The notes under the pieces were generated by a model, which was not told the DNA's origin, searched no databases, and saw nothing but the letters and a program-made list of their open reading frames with translations. The position numbers were made by a program, and so were the translations under genes. Source: an uncultured Clostridium sp. (GTDB lineage: Bacteria > Bacillota > Clostridia > Peptostreptococcales > Peptostreptococcaceae). From it: 37,366 bases of DNA. The number at the start of each line of letters is the position of its first letter. Position 1 is the stretch's first letter. Location: contig USRS01000010.1 of assembly GCA_900557165.1 (NCBI GenBank), positions 1 through 37,366 on the forward strand, given 5' to 3'. This document shows positions 9,032-17,698 of this stretch, one piece after another.

Positions 9032-9757
9032 TTATTGTTCTTGAGTTTCTACTTCCTCAACAACTTCTTCTTCAGCACCTTGTCTACCTTCTATTACAGC
9101 AGTAGCCATAGCACCAGTTATTAATTTAACAGCTCTTATAGCATCATCATTTCCTGGTATTGGGAAATCTAATTCATCTGGATCACAGTTTGTATCAACT
9201 ATACCAACTACTGGTATACCTAATCTGTGAGCTTCTTGTATAGCTATATTTTCTTTTCTTGGGTCAACTACGAATATAGCACCTGGTAATTCAGGCATAT
9301 CTTTTATTCCGCCTAAGTATTTTTCTAATTTTTCTTTTTCAGCGTTTAATTTTATAACTTCTTTTTTAGGAAGAACGTTGAATACACCTTCTTCTTCCAT
9401 TTTTTCTAATTCTCTTAATTTTTTGATTCTAGTTTGGATAGTTTTGTAGTTAGTTAACATACCACCTAACCATCTTTCGTTTACGTAGAACATTCCGCAT
9501 CTTTCAGCTTCTTCTTTTATAGCTTCTTGAGCTTGTTTTTTAGTTCCTACGAATAAAACTGGTTTACCAGTTTCAGCTATTTCTTTCATGAAGTTGTAAG
9601 CTTCTTCAACTTTTTTAACTGTTTTTTGTAAATCTATTATATAGATTCCGTTTCTTTCTGTGAAGATGAATCTTGACATTTTAGGATTCCATCTTCTTGT
9701 TTGATGTCCGAAGTGAACACCAGCTTCTAATAATTGTTTCATTGATATTACTGACAT
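9032..9757 (-). CDS. rpsB: Small ribosomal subunit protein S2
   Basis: S2 (uS2) joins the 30S subunit late and contacts S1 in other bacteria. The 241 aa begin [19 protein letters not shown], with the signature [20 protein letters not shown], then [14 protein letters not shown] and [13 protein letters not shown], and [19 protein letters not shown]. The C-terminal tail is acidic ([13 protein letters not shown]). AAGGAGG precedes the ATG. The gene leads the rpsB-tsf unit, and a structured leader of about 110 nt between its promoter and start suggests autoregulation. Confidence 0.98.
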   Translation of the reverse strand: MSVISMKQLLEAGVHFGHQTRRWNPKMSRFIFTERNGIYIIDLQKTVKKVEEAYNFMKEIAETGKPVLFVGTKKQAQEAIKEEAERCGMFYVNERWLGGMLTNYKTIQTRIKKLRELEKMEEEGVFNVLPKKEVIKLNAEKEKLEKYLGGIKDMPELPGAIFVVDPRKENIAIQEAHRLGIPVVGIVDTNCDPDELDFPIPGNDDAIRAVKLITGAMATAVIEGRQGAEEEVVEEVETQEQ

Positions 9758-9783
9758 TTCGTACCTCCTTGGTTTTGTCCCTC

Positions 9784-9841
9784 CGACGTGATCAACTTCT
9801 TAAAAAACCATTTTTGGCACCTTTTAAGAATCCCATCGTCG
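9784..9841 (-). promoter_or_regulatory. Structured rpsB mRNA leader, candidate ribosomal-protein autoregulatory element
   Basis: On the minus strand CGACG (9837-9841) can pair with CGTCG (9784-9788). Inside it, TTCTTAAAA (9822-9830) pairs perfectly over 9 bp with 9797-9805, enclosing a 16-nt loop rich in G and A. It sits between the rpsB promoter and ribosome site, where S2 autoregulation is known to act in other bacteria. I do not recognise this exact fold. Confidence 0.55.
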
Positions 9842-9877
9842 TGTGTGATATTTGTATTTTATTTTTTCACCTCTGAT

Positions 9878-9906
9878 AGTATAACATAGTGAAAAATAAA
9901 TTTCAA
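9878..9906 (-). promoter_or_regulatory. rpsB: Strong sigma-A promoter of rpsB-tsf
   Basis: On the minus strand TTGAAA (9901-9906), exactly 17 bp, TATACT (9878-9883). The predicted start near 9871 gives a leader of about 113 nt. Confidence 0.8.
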
Positions 9907-9955
9907 TATAATTTAATATAAGCTTACAATTAAATTATTAACTAATTTTTGGATA

Positions 9956-11137
9956 TTAATTCTTAAATATCATTTTTATTCTATTTTTTAGTGAAATATT
10001 ACTTAAATCATTTCGACTTATTATTTTATTACTACCTAAAATTTCACCATCATCATTATAATATTTTATTACCCCAAGAACGTCACCTTTTTGGATTGGT
10101 GCTTTCATTTCTTTAAATGTAACTTGTGTATTTATATTTTCATCATTTTTTTTGACTATAATTAAATCATCTTCACTTTCTAAAGTAATTTCTAAATCAT
10201 CAATTCCCATTAAATATTTTTTACCAATTAAGTCTTCTTTACTCATAACTTTTTGAGTGGTAAAATTTTCCCTGCCGTATTTCAACATATCAAGACAAGC
10301 CTGAATTCTTTTATTTTTGTGATTAGCTCCTAGAGATACTCCTATTAGTCTATTTTCTACGTTTTTATTGTCTTTATTAATTTTCATAGAAAAAGCTAAA
10401 CAATAACCGGCATTACCTGTGTATCCTGTTTTTATACCATCCACTTCTGGAATGATGGATAAAAGTCCATTTGTATTATTTTTACAAAATCTCCTTTCTG
10501 AATAATTATACGTTTGCATATCTGTAATAGCTGTTACTTCTTTTTCATAATTATCCATCATATACTTTCCAAGTATGGCAATATCTCTTGCTGTAGATAT
10601 ATTTTCTTTTGGCGGTTTTTTAGGATCTGACAAGCTATAAATAGGAAGTCCATTACAATTTACAAAGTTTGTATTTTTCATTCCTATTTCCTTTGCTTTT
10701 TTGTTCATTATTTTTACAAAACTTTCTTCACTTTTACCAATATGTTTTGATATAGCCACAGCTGCATCATTTCCTGATACTATCATAAGGCCTTTCATAA
10801 GTTCTATTAGAGGTACTTTTTCTCCCACTTTTAAATGATAAGATGATCCTCTAACTTTAGCTATATCTTTATCCACCACAATTATGTCTTCTTTATTTAC
10901 CTCTTTATTGTTTATAGCTTCTATGGCAATTAAAAAAGTCATCATCTTACTTAAACTTGCCAATGGTCTTTTATCATCTGGATTTTTTTCATATAAAACT
11001 CTTCCCGTATCTTGATCTATTAAGATGGATGATTTTGAATACTTGTCCACGTTTGAAATTTGACCATAAGAAATACTCGGTGAAAGAACACTTACAATAA
11101 TTAATATTATCAGGAATTTTTCTATTACTTTTGTCAA
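9956..11137 (-). CDS. D-alanyl-D-alanine carboxypeptidase (serine, S11 family, DacF/PBP5-like)
   Basis: Penicillin-binding carboxypeptidase that trims the terminal D-Ala of peptidoglycan stem peptides. The start chosen is TTG at 11137 (MTKVIEKFLIIL), because AAGGTG lies 6 nt upstream. The in-frame GTG at 11146 is part of that Shine-Dalgarno. A signal peptide ends near residue 26. Catalytic motifs in this numbering are SLSK (Ser61, Lys64), SGN (121-123) and KTG (236-238). The C-terminal part is the beta-rich DacA-C domain, but I see no strong amphipathic anchor. It is monocistronic between rpsB and the ion channel gene. In spore formers such enzymes tune cross-linking in vegetative wall or cortex. 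Which role applies here is not visible. Confidence 0.93.
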   Translation of the reverse strand: MTKVIEKFLIILIIVSVLSPSISYGQISNVDKYSKSSILIDQDTGRVLYEKNPDDKRPLASLSKMMTFLIAIEAINNKEVNKEDIIVVDKDIAKVRGSSYHLKVGEKVPLIELMKGLMIVSGNDAAVAISKHIGKSEESFVKIMNKKAKEIGMKNTNFVNCNGLPIYSLSDPKKPPKENISTARDIAILGKYMMDNYEKEVTAITDMQTYNYSERRFCKNNTNGLLSIIPEVDGIKTGYTGNAGYCLAFSMKINKDNKNVENRLIGVSLGANHKNKRIQACLDMLKYGRENFTTQKVMSKEDLIGKKYLMGIDDLEITLESEDDLIIVKKNDENINTQVTFKEMKAPIQKGDVLGVIKYYNDDGEILGSNKIISRNDLSNISLKNRIKMIFKN

Positions 11138-11217
11138 AATTATCACCTTCTTGGTAACTTTAGTCTAAATTATTTTTCCCCTTTGTTTATGTAATAATCT
11201 TGAATTATTTTCTATAT

Positions 11218-12273
11218 TTATTGAATTAATCTACTAAATAATACAGATGTCCATGTGGCATGTATTGTAATTCCTAAAAATACTTCTAAGCATACAAATA
11301 TTTTTCCAAAAATTCCAAGAGCTATTATTTCACCATAACCCACTGTGCTAAAAGTTATCATAGAAAAATACCAAGCTTCTAAATAGTAAATTATTATTTC
11401 ATTAAACGTATACATATTTTTAGATAAATTTATCTTAACAAGACCATAATCCATAGTATTAAGTCCTGTAAACATATATATAAGGGCAAATAAACTTATT
11501 ATAAAAACACTTATACATAAGAGTCTAAATGGCTTTTCTCCATAACCAATAATATATTTTGATAAAAAGTCAAAAAATTCATTAGTTAAATAATCACTGT
11601 ATCCCTTATATCTACTACTTTTCAAGAAATTACTAGTATAATTTCTTTCATTATAATAGTAATAACTCATATTTTCGTTATCTTCTGTTTGTTTTGCTTG
11701 GATTCTTGCTATTTTATAATTATTTTTTCCACAAAGACAGTTTTTTTTGCTATAGTTTATATCTTTTAATATAAATTTAGTATAAGGAGAAAATACAACA
11801 CCATCTAATCTAGGAAAATATGCACATTTTTCTACAATAAGCTTTTGACCATTAAAGTTAGCTTTTTCAAAAACTTTTTCATTTATATATTTTTCATTAA
11901 ATATAGTTTTGTTAAATATACAATTATTTAAAAATATACAGTTATTAAAATTCACAGAAGATTTAAATTCTACATTTGTAAAATCAACCGATTTTACAAA
12001 AATGAAATCATTAAAATTAGCTTCTTTTTTAAATTTAGCTTCACAAAATTTCAATTTATCATATTTATAATTTACTATTTTCTCAATATTAAAATTTTCA
12101 TTAAAACAAAATCCTGTAAAATCATTTATCTCCCCTTTTTTTATATAAGCTTCAAATAAAGCAATTTGTCTTGAACTTTTATTTTCCTTATGAAATAAAC
12201 AATAACCTGATGAATCAGCTTTTCTTGTACATTTTACATTTCTATTTTCTTTAGATACCCACCTACAATTCAT
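11218..12273 (-). CDS. Two-TM potassium-channel-like protein with zinc-finger-like N-terminus and pentapeptide-repeat domain
   Basis: 351 aa in three parts. Residues 1-30 hold C3, C15, C25 and H28, a possible zinc knuckle. Residues 75-145 show Phe roughly every fifth residue (ANFNDFIF, VDFTNVEF, VNFNNCIF), the degenerate pentapeptide-repeat right-handed beta helix. The C-terminus has a helix at 250-269, a pore region with the potassium selectivity filter TVGYG (310-314) and a helix at 318-338. That is the pore of a 2-TM K+ channel. The cytosolic N-terminal domain replaces the usual RCK or cyclic-nucleotide sensor. The gene stands alone between the carboxypeptidase and an unknown 64-aa gene on the other strand. 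The channel assignment is strong; the ligand is unknown. Confidence 0.85.
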   Translation of the reverse strand: MNCRWVSKENRNVKCTRKADSSGYCLFHKENKSSRQIALFEAYIKKGEINDFTGFCFNENFNIEKIVNYKYDKLKFCEAKFKKEANFNDFIFVKSVDFTNVEFKSSVNFNNCIFLNNCIFNKTIFNEKYINEKVFEKANFNGQKLIVEKCAYFPRLDGVVFSPYTKFILKDINYSKKNCLCGKNNYKIARIQAKQTEDNENMSYYYYNERNYTSNFLKSSRYKGYSDYLTNEFFDFLSKYIIGYGEKPFRLLCISVFIISLFALIYMFTGLNTMDYGLVKINLSKNMYTFNEIIIYYLEAWYFSMITFSTVGYGEIIALGIFGKIFVCLEVFLGITIHATWTSVLFSRLIQ

Positions 12274-12467
12274 TTTTACCTCCTATAAATTAATTCTACT
12301 TATAGTTTTAATTTATAAAAATTTAATATACCCTATTTTTCTTCTTCATTTTTACCTTTAAAAAATAATTATTTAGATATAAAAAAAACAAGGAAACTTT
12401 ATTTATTTTAATGTATTTAGAATACTTTTTTAAATTTTAAAAATTTTCTGAATTTTGCAAAATCGAA

Positions 12468-12496
12468 TCGACATAAACCCGTCCTATACATACAAT
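12468..12496 (+). promoter_or_regulatory. Candidate promoter of the 64-aa gene
   Basis: TCGACA (12468-12473), 17 bp, TACAAT (12491-12496), about 45 nt upstream of the ATG at 12541. The rest of 12274-12467 is AT-rich with no gene or structure that I can support. Confidence 0.5.
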
Positions 12497-12540
12497 ATAT
12501 ATTAACAAATTAAAAATAAATAAAAAGGTTGGTGTTATTA

Positions 12541-12735
12541 ATGAATAAAAATACAAATACAAATATAAATAATATAGGTTTGGTAGATAAAATTTATGAA
12601 GAAATATCTTTCACTTGTACAGAAATAAACTCTTCCTATGAAGCTAATTATGCTGATTCTACTCTTAATTTCTTTGGCGTATCTAGTGGAATAAGATATC
12701 AGAATTTAGATTCTAATACTTTCGAAAGACGTTAA
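12541..12735 (+). CDS. Unknown 64-aa protein
   Basis: Start taken at ATG 12541 (MNKNTNTNINNIG), with AAAGGTTGG about 10 nt upstream. A TTG four codons earlier lies inside that ribosome site. The protein is Asn/Ser/Thr-rich with no membrane helix, and its single Cys is near residue 26. I recognise no family. A clean promoter candidate upstream and a 19-bp terminator hairpin downstream argue that it is a real, separately transcribed gene. Confidence 0.6.
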   Translation: MNKNTNTNINNIGLVDKIYEEISFTCTEINSSYEANYADSTLNFFGVSSGIRYQNLDSNTFERR

Positions 12736-12754
12736 CAATCATGGTGCTCCTTAG

Positions 12755-12805
12755 AAAATAAACCTATGGCTAAATATAATACTTTATTAGCCATAGGTTT
12801 ATTTT
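12755..12805 (+). terminator. Terminator after the 64-aa gene
   Basis: Perfect 19-bp inverted repeat (12755-12773 with 12787-12805), 13-nt loop, ending in ATTTTT. It begins about 20 nt after the stop codon. Confidence 0.85.
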
Positions 12806-12948
12806 TGCATTAAATTTTATACTTTCATTCATTTAAAAACTTTTCAACTTACATTTAGCTAATCAATTATGATAAGATTATATTATAAATAATAGTTTGA
12901 ATAATTACAATTCAACTATTAATCTTGATTTTAAGGGGGTGATTTTAT

Positions 12949-13449
12949 ATGTTTAAAATAAATGATTATATTGTTTATGGACCAATGAGTGTTTGTAAAA
13001 TCATAGATATTATTGAAGAAGAAAATCCTTATATTGGACTTAAATCTTATTATGTAATACAACCTGTTTATTCAGATAAAAGTACTATTATAAAGATCCC
13101 GGTAGATAGCAAAAAAGTATTTATGAGACATCTTATTTCTCAAAGAGAAGTCCTATCTATTATTGAAAGCATACCTAATTTAAAGGTGTTAGATATAAAT
13201 AATGATAAACAAAGAAGCCAACAATTTAAATCTATAATAAAAAGTAGCATTTGTTCTGATTTAGCCCAATTAATAAAAAGTATAAATATAAATGAACAAG
13301 AAAAACTCTCTTCTGGTAAAAAATTATCTAAAATTGATGAAGATTTCAAAAAAACTGCAGAAAAATTAATAAATGAAGAATTTGCTACTGTTCTAAATAT
13401 CCCTGTTGAAGAAGTGTCCTCCTTTATCTTAAATCATTTACCTAAGTAA
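12949..13449 (+). CDS. CarD/CdnL-family transcription regulator
   Basis: 166 aa. The N-terminal 60 residues match the CarD/TRCF RNA-polymerase interaction domain: FKINDYIVYGPMSVCKI, then YYVIQPVYSDKSTIIKIPVDS and RHLISQREV. The rest is alpha-helical, as in the CarD C-terminal domain that contacts DNA at the upstream edge of the -10. Such proteins bind the RNAP beta subunit and alter open-complex stability. AAGGGGGTG precedes the ATG by 8 nt. The gene is monocistronic. An imperfect inverted repeat at 12891-12920 just upstream may be an operator or leader hairpin. Confidence 0.85.
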   Translation: MFKINDYIVYGPMSVCKIIDIIEEENPYIGLKSYYVIQPVYSDKSTIIKIPVDSKKVFMRHLISQREVLSIIESIPNLKVLDINNDKQRSQQFKSIIKSSICSDLAQLIKSININEQEKLSSGKKLSKIDEDFKKTAEKLINEEFATVLNIPVEEVSSFILNHLPK

Positions 13450-13542
13450 TTTTATTTTATATCTATAATCCCATTAGCTCCTTGTTAAAAATTACCATTT
13501 ACTTTATTTGAAATATATCATATAATTATATTATAAGTGGGA

Positions 13543-13610
13543 ACTTATACATCTAGTATAAGTATGACGCTAGCCCAAACAAAAGGAGCTGATTTATCAG
13601 TTCCTTTTTT
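13543..13610 (+). terminator. Hairpin pair ending in a terminator downstream of the CarD-like gene
   Basis: The first hairpin is ACTTATAC/GTATAAGT (13543-13550 / 13556-13563). The second, at 13581-13610, is an AAAAGGAGCTGA-type stem with one G-T pair, ending in six T. The second is a good terminator for the + strand. No gene follows on that strand. The linker (GACGCTAGCCCAAAC) looks non-random, but I cannot assign it to a riboswitch class. Confidence 0.55.
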
Positions 13611-13620
13611 ATTTATCATC

Positions 13621-14184
13621 TTATATTCCATTGAAATAATCAAACAATGTAAAAGAATCCTCCGGTATAAAACTTTCCAACCTATCCTTTGCAATACTTA
13701 TATACCATGATTTATCTAGCTTATCTGGAATAGTCTTATTTATACTATCTACAATTTCAAAATATTTCATATCATTTCTATTATAATTGGATTTTCTGGC
13801 TCCCAGTATATAGGCACTCAGTTGAGCCTCTGTTTTATTAAATAAAGAATCATCTAAATTAAAATATTCTATTAATCCTAACTGTGCTTCATATTTATAA
13901 TAAACTTCTTCAAAAACTTTGTATGTCATTCTTACATCGTGTAAACAATAAGTAGTAAGCTCTTTAATTTCTTCTTCTAGAGGATATCTATTTAAATCAA
14001 AAGGTACAGAACTTTCTCTTATATCTTCACCCATAAATAGTTACAATTCTTTTAAACTTCTATAGCTATCATTTATAATAATATGTTCTGCTTGAGTTTT
14101 ATAATCTTTCATACATCGCATCCAAAAGTTTCCCTTGGACAGTACTTCAAAATCAATAATTATACGTCTTCTTTCTTTTTTCAT
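13621..14184 (-). pseudogene. Remnant of a phage-type family A DNA polymerase (exonuclease part)
   Basis: Reading from ATG 14184 gives MKKERRRIIIDFEVLSKGNF..., an ExoI-like DFE motif of a 3'-5' exonuclease. A TAA stop at codon 48 (14041-14043) follows. The same frame then continues with MGEDIRESSVPFDLNRYPLE, YCLHDVRMTYKVFEE (the ExoIII Y-x3-D motif) and KTEAQLSAYILGARK, which from memory are typical of phage PolA-type polymerases. The part between ExoI and ExoIII, including ExoII, is missing, and so is the whole polymerase domain after residue ~190. Thus there is an internal deletion, a nonsense codon and a 3' truncation. No other phage genes remain nearby. The 137-aa piece from 14034 could still be translated, but no ribosome site supports it. 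Confidence 0.75.
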
Positions 14185-14296
14185 ATTTTAATCTTCTTTA
14201 TCATAATTTCATTTTAATTTTTCTGTATTCATCTTATTGGCTATATTTTAATTATACCTAATATTTGTATATCTAAAATTTTTATAACTTTACAAT

Positions 14297-14329
14297 AAAA
14301 AAATATGAGCTTAATAAACTCATATTTTT
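14297..14329 (-). terminator. Terminator after the bactofilin-like gene
   Basis: Perfect 11-bp stem AAAAATATGAG with its complement (14299-14309 / 14319-14329), 9-nt loop, then a T-run on the minus strand. It starts 7 nt after the stop at 14336 and closes the pseudokinase/permease/bactofilin run. The rest of 14185-14335 shows nothing else. Confidence 0.85.
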
Positions 14330-14335
14330 CTTTTT

Positions 14336-15415
14336 CTATATTCTATTTTCTTTATATTTAATTGATTGATAAGACTCATATACTATAAATCCTTGGACAA
14401 TCATAGCACTTACAACCCAAACAAAGGCTCCTACCATTGGAAGTAAGCTAAGTAATCTTACTACTAATATACCTACAAATAATTGTAAATATGGATTTTT
14501 ATATTTTAATATAAGTCTTCCAAGAATTATACCCATTACAACTGGAGACAAATATACTATTATAAAATATATAATTAATGATAATATTCCAAGAGGCAAT
14601 CCTACAACTGTAATAAATAATAACAAACTAACTATAGGTACTAATATAAAAGATGCCATACCTCCAAGTACTACTGGTAGAGGCTCTTTTATCAATAAAT
14701 CATTAGTTCTTATAAAGAATTTTTTAGATACAGTATATATAACAAATCCAAGTATTAATGATGCTAATAGTGATATTATTGTTGAAAATCCAACTAAAGC
14801 TTTCAATTCATTTTCATTTTTAGAATTATCAACTTTAGTATATTTAATATCACTCATACTTATTTTAGAATTAGTTATGGGCTCTTTGGGAGAATAAACT
14901 TGTACTTCACCAGTTACTTCACCATTATCTGCAATTATTAATTCATCACAATTAACTTTGAGATTTCCATCTATTTTACCATTAATTATAACAGTTGAAC
15001 CATTGGCATAAAATCCATTACAACTTCCTTTAAAATTAATTTTTTCAGCTGAAACATAGATACCATTAGCTATGGTCTCTTTGTCTATATTGATATTTTG
15101 TGCTACAGATGTAATATTTTTAATATTTTTACTATTAATATTTAAAATTCTAGAAGCAGTTCTAATATTTCCACTTACTTCCTTTGAATTTATATCAATA
15201 GTTTCACCTGCAACTATAATATCCCCCTCGACTTTATCATTTACTTTAATTGTTCTCCCAACAGAATAAATATCACCTAAAATTTCTTTAGATATATTTA
15301 CATCCTCGTCACTAGCAAAGTAATTTGATGCACTATCTATACTATCTGCAAAAACATTTAAAGTAAATAATAATATTATCATTAACGTAACTATGAAAAA
15401 CCCCTTTTTTTTCAT
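14336..15415 (-). CDS. Bactofilin-like polymer-forming domain protein with C-terminal membrane helices
   Basis: 359 aa. A signal peptide or first helix (residues 5-23) is followed by about 160 residues of short repeated beta strands, typically GDIIVAGETIDINS, GNIRTASRILNIN, GKIDGNLKVNCDELIIADNG. That spacing fits the right-handed beta helix of the polymer-forming cytoskeletal (bactofilin) family, here placed outside the membrane. Residues 205-345 contain about four to five hydrophobic helices. Soluble bactofilins are cytoplasmic scaffolds for wall enzymes; this exported, membrane-fused type is common in Firmicutes and poorly understood. It lies 21 bp after the AI-2E-type permease gene. Confidence 0.8.
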   Translation of the reverse strand: MKKKGFFIVTLMIILLFTLNVFADSIDSASNYFASDEDVNISKEILGDIYSVGRTIKVNDKVEGDIIVAGETIDINSKEVSGNIRTASRILNINSKNIKNITSVAQNINIDKETIANGIYVSAEKINFKGSCNGFYANGSTVIINGKIDGNLKVNCDELIIADNGEVTGEVQVYSPKEPITNSKISMSDIKYTKVDNSKNENELKALVGFSTIISLLASLILGFVIYTVSKKFFIRTNDLLIKEPLPVVLGGMASFILVPIVSLLLFITVVGLPLGILSLIIYFIIVYLSPVVMGIILGRLILKYKNPYLQLFVGILVVRLLSLLPMVGAFVWVVSAMIVQGFIVYESYQSIKYKENRI

Positions 15416-15436
15416 AATACTCCCCCTTAATTTATA

Positions 15437-16612
15437 TTACATTTTATTCATGTAATCTTTAGTTTCTGTCGGTAAATCTTTATTTTTTAATTTATACTCT
15501 ACATCTTCTTTTATAACTGAATAAATTATGGCAAATACAGGTACTCCTATTATCATACCTACAAGTCCCATAAATTCACCTGCTACAAGTATTGCAAATA
15601 ATATCCAAAAGGCTGATATACCTATTGAATCTCCCAATATTTTAGGCCCTATTATATTTCCATCTATTTGTTGTATTATAAATATTAATATTAAAAATAT
15701 TAAAGCCTTTGTTGGAGATACAAATAATATAATAATAAATGATGGTATAGCTCCTATAAATGGTCCAAAGAATGGAATTATATTAGTTACACCTATTATT
15801 ACAGATATTAATAAAGTATATGGTATTTTGAATATAGAAAATACTACAAATGATAATACTCCTATAATAGCTGAGTCAATTATCTTACCACTTAAAAATT
15901 TCCCAAATATTTCATTTGTTCTATGTGTTAATTCAAAAATTCTACTTGCCATTTTATCTGAAAATAATGCACATGTTATCTTTCTATTTATAGCAAAGAA
16001 ATATTCCTTATCTATTAATAGATATACAGAAATAATGATACCAAGAACTATATTCCATATACTTGATGCAATCATTTTTAAAGTATTACCTACAACTGGT
16101 ATAACTTCCTTTGCAAAATCCATTATAATATTAATATATTTATTCATTTGTTCTTGTATTAATGCTGTATATTCAGGACTTAAATTAGTTTCCTTCATTA
16201 CATCATCAAAAAGCTTAGTTACATTGTCAACATACATAGGTACATCATTTACCAATCCCATAATACTATCAATTAATTGAGGAACTATAAAATGTACAAA
16301 TAAATAAAATATACCTGCAGCTGTTAAATAAGTCAAAATTAAAGAGATACTTCTTTTATGACCTTTTTTAAGTTTTGAACTTCCTTGAACATTATCTAAA
16401 ATAGTATGTTCATAAAACTTTAGTATAAAGTTTAATAAGTAAGCTATAGCAAATCCTATTATAAAAGGATACAATATTCCTATTAAAATACTTATTTTTT
16501 CACTAAAAGATCCAATTTGCGATGCTACAAAATAAAAAATTATACTACAACAAATTACAATCAGTGCATATACTGATATGGTATTATACTTTGAGTTCCA
16601 ATTTACTTTCAT
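15437..16612 (-). CDS. AI-2E family transporter (UPF0118/PerM/YtvI-like permease)
   Basis: 391 aa with about eight membrane helices. The family features are the soluble loop after helix 3 (SIMGLVNDVPMYVDNVTKLF...), the conserved GVTNIIPFFGPFIGAIPS motif in the second half, and QIDGNIIGPKILGDSIGIS near the C-terminus. Members export autoinducer-2, act as Na+/H+ antiporters or have unknown substrates, so the AI-2 name says little here. It follows the pseudokinase gene by 43 bp and precedes the bactofilin-like gene by 21 bp, which argues for one transcript. Confidence 0.88.
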   Translation of the reverse strand: MKVNWNSKYNTISVYALIVICCSIIFYFVASQIGSFSEKISILIGILYPFIIGFAIAYLLNFILKFYEHTILDNVQGSSKLKKGHKRSISLILTYLTAAGIFYLFVHFIVPQLIDSIMGLVNDVPMYVDNVTKLFDDVMKETNLSPEYTALIQEQMNKYINIIMDFAKEVIPVVGNTLKMIASSIWNIVLGIIISVYLLIDKEYFFAINRKITCALFSDKMASRIFELTHRTNEIFGKFLSGKIIDSAIIGVLSFVVFSIFKIPYTLLISVIIGVTNIIPFFGPFIGAIPSFIIILFVSPTKALIFLILIFIIQQIDGNIIGPKILGDSIGISAFWILFAILVAGEFMGLVGMIIGVPVFAIIYSVIKEDVEYKLKNKDLPTETKDYMNKM

Positions 16613-16655
16613 ATTCTTCTCCTGACAAATAATTATTTTTCATTTTACTTAAATC

Positions 16656-17609
16656 TTACCTAAACTGAGTTATTACAGTAATTAACATTGTAACTGTTAA
16701 AGCAAGAAGCATTACTTTTTGAAATATTTTATTTTTAGGTTTATTAATTTGAGTATCTATTTCTTCATCAAATTCATCTATTTCTTCATTTTCTTCAATA
16801 TCAGCTTTAACATACATAAAGTTACTTAAATCAATTAATATCTCATTTATACCGTTATACTTTTCAGTTCTTCTTGTAAGCTTTTTAACTATATTTACTA
16901 GAGCTATATTTTCATTATTTATGCCCACAGTATTCCAGTCAATTCCTTTATCTATTAATTTTAACATTTCTGCTTCATCTTTACCAATACCAAAAGGCAT
17001 TTTTTTAAAAATAGCATCAAATAAAATTATACCCAAAGTAAAAAAGTCACTTTCCTTATCTGTATAATTTATATTAAGTTGATGTGGTGATAAAAATGCA
17101 ATACAATTATCCTTTCTTACATTTACACCTTTATTAGCTTTAGTAATACAATAATCATATATTTTTATATTATAATTTTCATCCACAAAAATATTTTCTT
17201 CACTAAGACTTCCATGATAAAGACCTTGACTATATCCTGTATCTAGTGTTTTAAGTATTTTCTTTGTGATTGTAACTATACTATTTAAATCAATATAGTT
17301 TCCTTTTATAATTTTTTTCAATTCTATGCCACAAAAATATTCATTTACCACATAAAAGTATCTTTCCTCGTGACTTAAATGAATTCCCAAATCTAAAATC
17401 TTAGCTATATTATATGAATTAATTTCATTTAACATAGTAGATTCATCTATTAAGTTCGGTAAAAAACTTTTACTAATATATTTATTATCTTTCAACAATT
17501 GAATATACACTAAAACATCATTTTCTAAATCTCTAGCTTTATATAATTTACCACATACAATTTTATCATTATTATCTAATATTTCATATCTTCCTGAAAT
17601 ATATTCCAT
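16656..17609 (-). CDS. Membrane-anchored Ser/Thr pseudokinase
   Basis: 317 aa. Residues 7-265 follow the PknB-type kinase fold: YEILD...GKLYKARD, a hinge around YFYVVNEYFCG, and HGSLSEENIFV in place of the catalytic loop. Key residues are lost. The Gly-rich loop is degenerate, the VAIK lysine is Gln37 (VYIQ), the HRD motif is H132-G-S134 with no Asp, the following Lys is Ser136, and APE is SPH. Asn139 and the DFG Asp152 (DYC) remain. An acidic linker (271-286) leads to one TM helix (297-315) and a very short tail, so the kinase domain is cytosolic with no PASTA sensor. It probably acts as a scaffold or binding module. AGAGAGGTG precedes the ATG. Confidence 0.85.
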   Translation of the reverse strand: MEYISGRYEILDNNDKIVCGKLYKARDLENDVLVYIQLLKDNKYISKSFLPNLIDESTMLNEINSYNIAKILDLGIHLSHEERYFYVVNEYFCGIELKKIIKGNYIDLNSIVTITKKILKTLDTGYSQGLYHGSLSEENIFVDENYNIKIYDYCITKANKGVNVRKDNCIAFLSPHQLNINYTDKESDFFTLGIILFDAIFKKMPFGIGKDEAEMLKLIDKGIDWNTVGINNENIALVNIVKKLTRRTEKYNGINEILIDLSNFMYVKADIEENEEIDEFDEEIDTQINKPKNKIFQKVMLLALTVTMLITVITQFR

Positions 17610-17641
17610 ACATACACCTCTCTTTACCGTAACTTAAATAA

Positions 17642-17650
17642 ATTATATCA
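17642..17650 (-). promoter_or_regulatory. Candidate extended -10 promoter of the pseudokinase gene
   Basis: TGATATAAT on the minus strand (hexamer at 17642-17647), 33 nt upstream of the ATG, with no good -35. It would give the pseudokinase operon its own start downstream of the VanW terminator. Confidence 0.4.
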
Positions 17651-17698
17651 ACAATCACTACTTTTTTCCATTATACATAAAAATTTCTTTATCTTCTG

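Noticed and set aside
13543..13610. Possible riboswitch (hairpin, GACGC linker, terminator)
   Set aside because: Compared from memory with c-di-GMP, purine, mini-ykkC and fluoride classes; none fits, and no gene follows on that strand.
15528..16280. Plus-strand open frame of 250 codons
   Set aside because: Antisense to the AI-2E-type permease; AT-rich codon structure leaves the reverse frame open by chance.
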